Shown: positions 3,863 to 7,288 of the stretch, piece after piece
Layout of the letters: each line of letters opens with the position of its first letter
How positions within the stretch are numbered: the first letter of the stretch is position 1
Assembly (NCBI GenBank): GCA_030613665.1
Contig: JAUWLN010000086.1
Location: 1 to 7,288, forward strand
Length of the DNA stretch: 7,288 nucleotides
Direction of reading: 5' to 3'
Source: Dehalococcoidia bacterium
GTDB lineage: Bacteria > Chloroflexota > Dehalococcoidia > Dehalococcoidales > RBG-16-60-22
Notes under the pieces: generated by a model
What the model saw: the letters and a program-made list of their open reading frames with translations, nothing else
Told to the model about the DNA's origin: nothing
The model's database searches: none
Made by a program: the position numbers and the translations under genes

Positions 3863-6800
3863 ATGACGCTTAACCTGACTCGATTGCTGGGCTTGATTGA
3901 AAGTATGCCGGCGTTCACCCGGTGACAGGCATCATGGCCGCATGAAGTTCGAGGCAGAGGGGTTGTTATACTCGATGCGGCCAAACCCTATCTTATCGCG
4001 GCGCTGTACCGGCGCTGGCGGCGGCCGGTTCTGGTGATAACTGCCCAGCCCGAGCGCGGCAAAAAACTGTCCGAGCAGCTTTCCGCATGGACCGGTGGAG
4101 ATGTCAGAACTTTCCCTGAGCCGGATGCCTTACCTTATGAACGGGTAACGTCTGACCCCGCCACCGGGCTGGAACGGGTCAAGGTGCTTTCAACGATGGT
4201 CGGTGGGGGAAAGGGGGTTAAAGCTAAAGAGCCGTTTCTCATTGTAGCCTCGGCTCCGGCGCTGATGACGAAAACGGCGCCATTTCATGACTTCGCCGCT
4301 GCCTGCGGCGAGATAAAAGCGGGAATGGACATTGAGCCGTATCGGCTCCTGCGCGGCTGGGCAGAAATTGGCTACCAGACAGAAGGCGTGGTCGAAGTTC
4401 CCGGCACGGTTAGCCATCGTGGCGGCATCATTGATGTCTTTCCGCCCACCAGCGAGCTGCCCGCCAGGCTGGAGTTCTTCGGCAATACCGTTGAGAGCAT
4501 CCGGCTTTTCGACCCGGAAAACCAGCGTTCCCGGGAAGAGAGAGAGTCGATAACGGTGACACCGGCTACGGAATTGCTGGCGTCATTGCAGGGCAAAAAG
4601 TCGGCACTGGAGAACACTCTGAACAGCCTGGACCTGGCGACTCTTAACACGGAGATACGTGAGCAATATGAACAGGAAATAGCCAAGCTGCTTGAAGGAC
4701 AGTTGCCCCGTAACAGCCAGTTCTATTCGGCGCTGTTCAACCGGGACAGCCTCATCGACTATCTGCCTGAGGACGCGCTTTTGCTGCTCGATGAGCCGCA
4801 GGGCGTTGAACAGGCAATGGAGGAACTGCACGCTGAGGCGGAGCAGCTGCGAGCGGAAAAGCGGGAAAGAGGTGAGCTGCCACACAATTTCCCCCGCCCT
4901 TATTTTACCTGGGAGGAACTCTGGGGAAAAATCGAAAGCCGGGAAGGCCTTGGCCTCACCGCGTGGGGCGCTGACGAGGAATCGTTCCGGTTCGACTTTG
5001 CGCCGGCTCCCAGCTACGCCGGCCAGCTACCGTCGTTCTGCCGGAGAATAAAGCAGCTTCTAGGGCAGAAACGAAAAGTAATAATCGTCAGTCACCAGGC
5101 GAGCCGGCTCTCCGAGTTGCTGGAAGACGAGGACATAATCGCCGCACCGGTGACTGAGGTTGAACAGGCGGCGTCACCCGGCTCGTTGACGCTGGTCCAG
5201 GGCTCGCTCGACGAGGGCTGGGTGATGGACGGAGAGGCCTACCTGTTCACCGATGCCGAAATCTTCGGCTTCGTCAAGCAGCGACGGCAGGTGAAAAAGC
5301 AGCCGGTACCGCGGCAGAAGCTCTTTGTCGATATTGCGCCGGGCGACTACGCGGTGCACGTGGAGCACGGCATTGGCAAATTTACCGAGGTCAGGACACT
5401 GCGCCGCGACGGCAATGAAAGGGAATACCTGCTTTTGCGCTACGCGGCCGGCGACCGCCTCTATATCCCCACCGACCAGATTGACCGCGTTAGCCGTTAT
5501 GTTGGCGCTGGCGACCGCCTGCCGGTGCTGAGCCGGCTGGGCACGCAGGAATGGAGTCGCACCAAGCAGCGGGCGAAAGAAGCCGCCGAAGATCTTGCCC
5601 AGGAACTGCTCGCCCTTTACGCGACACGTGAAGTGGTGCCCGGCTTTGCCTTTTCCCGCGACACGCTGTGGCAGCAGGAGATGGAAGCCTCATTCCCGTA
5701 TGTCGAGACGCCCGACCAGATGGAGGCGCAGCATGATATTAAAGAGGACATGGAGAAAGCAAAACCGATGGACCGCCTCGTGTGCGGCGATGTCGGCTAC
5801 GGCAAGACGGAGGTCGCCATCCGGGCCGCCTTCAAGGCGGTGATGGACAACAGGCAGGTGGCGGTGCTGGTGCCGACCACGGTGCTGGCTCAGCAGCACT
5901 ATGCCACGTTCCGGGGGCGCCTTGACGCTTTTCCGATGAGGGTAGAAGCCCTGAGTCGCTTTAAATCACCGGGGGAGCAGGATGAGATAATCGAGGGGAT
6001 GAGGAACGGGCGGGTGGACATCTGCATCGGCACTCACCGGCTGCTGCAGAAAGACGTTGAGTTCAAGAACCTCGGGCTGTTGATTATTGACGAGGAGCAG
6101 AGGTTCGGCGTCAACCACAAGGAGTACCTGAAGAAGATGCGCCGGGAGGTTGACGTGCTCACTTTGAGCGCCACCCCCATCCCCCGCACACTGCACATGT
6201 CGCTGGTGGGGGTGAGGGATATGAGCACCATGGAGACGCCCCCCGATGAGCGCCTGCCCATCAAGACCTACGTCGCCGAGTACAACGACAGGCTCATCCA
6301 CGAGGCCGTCCTCCGCGAACTGGAGAGAAACGGCCAGGTCTTCTTCGTGCACAACCGCGTGCAGAGCATCGGCATGGTGGCGCAGAAACTGGGGTCGCTG
6401 GTGCCGGAGGCGCGGTTCGCCGTTGCTCACGGGCAGATGCCGGAGGGCGGGCTGGAGAAGGTGATGGCCGACTTCGCGCAGGGGGAGAGCGACGTGCTTG
6501 TCTGCACCACGATTATCGAGTCGGGCCTGGATATGCCCAACGTGAATACATTGATTGTGAACCAGGCGGACAGGTTCGGCCTGACGCAGCTCTATCAACT
6601 GCGGGGCAGGGTGGGACGAGGCGCCAATCTGGCCCATGCCTACTTTTTATATGACCGGGAGAAACGCCTGACACCCACGGCGCAGAAGCGCCTGCGCACC
6701 ATCTACGAGGCCACCGAGCTCGGCGCCGGGTTCAACATCGCCATGAAAGACCTTGAGATAAGAGGCGCGGGCACGCTGTTGGGGACGAAGCAGAGCGGCT

Positions 6801-7288
6801 ACATCACCGCCATCGGCTTTAACCTTTACTGTCGATTACTTGCCGAGGCGGTGGATGCGCAGAAAGCAAGGCTTTCGGGCGTTAAGGAAGAGAAAAAGCC
6901 ACTCCATCTCCCCACCCCGGCCATCGCCCTGCCCCTGGACGCCTACATCCCCGGGGAATACGTGCCCGACCTCGAAACGCGGCTGGGGCTGTACCAGAAG
7001 CTGGTGAAAGTGGAGGAGGTGGGGCAGATAGAGCCGCTGGCACAGGAGTTCCGGGACCGCTTTGGGCAACCGCCTGAAGAAGTGCAGAACCTGCTCTACG
7101 CGGTGAGGATAAAGCTGCTGGCGGCGCAGGCGGGAATAGAGTCCGTCACCACCGAGCACGGCCAGGTTATTATAAGGCGCTTTGAGGGCCTCCCCTTCGA
7201 CCGCCAGAAACTTGAGCCGGCGATAAGAGACGGCGTCAGGGTGGGCCCTACGCAGATTTCCCTGAACTGGAGGAGAGTAGGGAAGGAG
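3863..7288 (+). CDS. mfd: Transcription-repair coupling factor Mfd, 3' end cut by the window, one in-frame stop
   Basis: Mfd is an ATP-driven double-stranded DNA translocase that pushes stalled RNA polymerase off damaged DNA and recruits UvrA. The reading frame spans 1,142 codons here, close to the usual family length, so only the extreme C-terminus is missing. Order: UvrB-like module (about 35-330, with R-G-G-I-I-D-V-F-P-P from 186), middle linker domain, RNA-polymerase-interacting domain starting at D-Y-A-V-H-V-E-H-G-I-G-K-F (495-507), then the helicase motor. The motor has Walker A G-D-V-G-Y-G-K-T (642-649), D-E-E-Q (743-746), L-S-A-T-P-I-P-R-T (768-776) and R-G-R-V-G-R-G (914-920). A C-terminal regulatory domain follows from about 1010. 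The opening N-L-T-R-L-L-G-L-I-E-S-M-P-A-F resembles Chloroflexota Mfd N-termini as I remember them, but codon 21 is TGA (3923-3925). The frame then continues through H-E-V-R-G-R-G into L-D-A-A-K-P-Y-L with no net shift. The motor motifs are intact. Confidence 0.93.
3923..3925 (+). other. In-frame TGA at codon 21 of mfd
   Basis: The stop is flanked on both sides by Mfd-like sequence in the same frame: M-P-A-F-T-R before it and V-V-I-L-D-A-A-K-P-Y-L after it. The roughly 16 residues between those blocks are about what I recall for homologs, which favours a single-base change such as CGA to TGA. After the stop the first in-frame GTG is at 4034 and the first in-frame ATG at 4196 (codon 112); neither has an obvious strong ribosome site. 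If the stop is genuine, re-initiation would remove part of the UvrB-like module. The base after the stop is C, the leakiest context for UGA. A sequencing error or two compensating indels remain possible. Confidence 0.85.

Noticed and set aside
3923..3925. Selenocysteine or UGA-as-tryptophan reading of the mfd TGA
   Set aside because: No selenocysteine stem was apparent just downstream, no Mfd is known to use selenocysteine, and orf93 and proB end in or overlap TGA used as a normal stop.
5450..5520. Eleven-base direct repeat GGCGACCGCCT at 5450 and 5510 in mfd
   Set aside because: Both copies encode A-G-D-R-L segments of the RNA-polymerase-interacting region that look normal for the family, so it is coding coincidence.
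5966..6637. Leftward open frame of 223 codons inside mfd
   Set aside because: It lies opposite the most conserved motor part of mfd and its His/Leu/Gln/Val-rich product has no family features; shadow frame.

Overview
The window carries conserved bacterial housekeeping genes. It holds one complete RNase PH gene (rph, + strand), a complete proline-biosynthesis cluster on the - strand (proB, a small unrecognised gene here called orf93, then proA), and on the + strand nearly the whole of mfd, the transcription-repair coupling factor, which runs off the right edge. No rRNA, tRNA, CRISPR array, transposase, phage gene or toxin-antitoxin pair is visible. The wording of the Mfd N-terminus, the PUA-containing ProB, the moderately GC-rich codons and the G-rich intergenic palindromes fit a Chloroflexota bacterium, perhaps Dehalococcoidia. 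That is an impression from protein wording, not the result of a search.

Layout. Positions 1-154 are a non-coding leader with two palindromic GC-rich elements followed by a good sigma-70-type promoter for rph. rph (155-877) points right and meets proA (891-2165, pointing left) tail to tail across only 13 bases. Right of proA is an 82-base gap with a near-perfect 22-bp dyad and a TATAAT box. Next come orf93 (2248-2529) and proB (2526-3689), which overlap by four bases (GTGA), implying translational coupling. A 173-base divergent intergenic region (3690-3862) holds a promoter for the proB cluster on the - strand and one for mfd on the + strand. It also holds a leader hairpin just after the predicted mfd transcription start. 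mfd fills 3863-7288.

How the genes work together. ProB phosphorylates glutamate and ProA reduces the product to glutamate semialdehyde, the first two steps of proline synthesis; proC is not in the window. orf93 is co-transcribed and probably co-translated with them, but its role is unknown. rph and mfd have unrelated roles in RNA 3'-end processing and in transcription-coupled DNA repair.

Most notable points: (1) mfd has a well-supported start at 3863 but an in-frame TGA at codon 21. The remaining 1,121 codons stay open in the same frame, so this is a point nonsense change, a sequencing error, compensating indels or readthrough. (2) orf93 is wedged into the proBA operon with a four-base overlap. 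(3) A dyad lies just downstream of a TATAAT box before proA. (4) The rph promoter contains an inverted repeat in its spacer and a direct repeat over the -35 and start regions. I see no convincing new multi-gene system here; the novelty is in regulation, the small gene and the mfd lesion.
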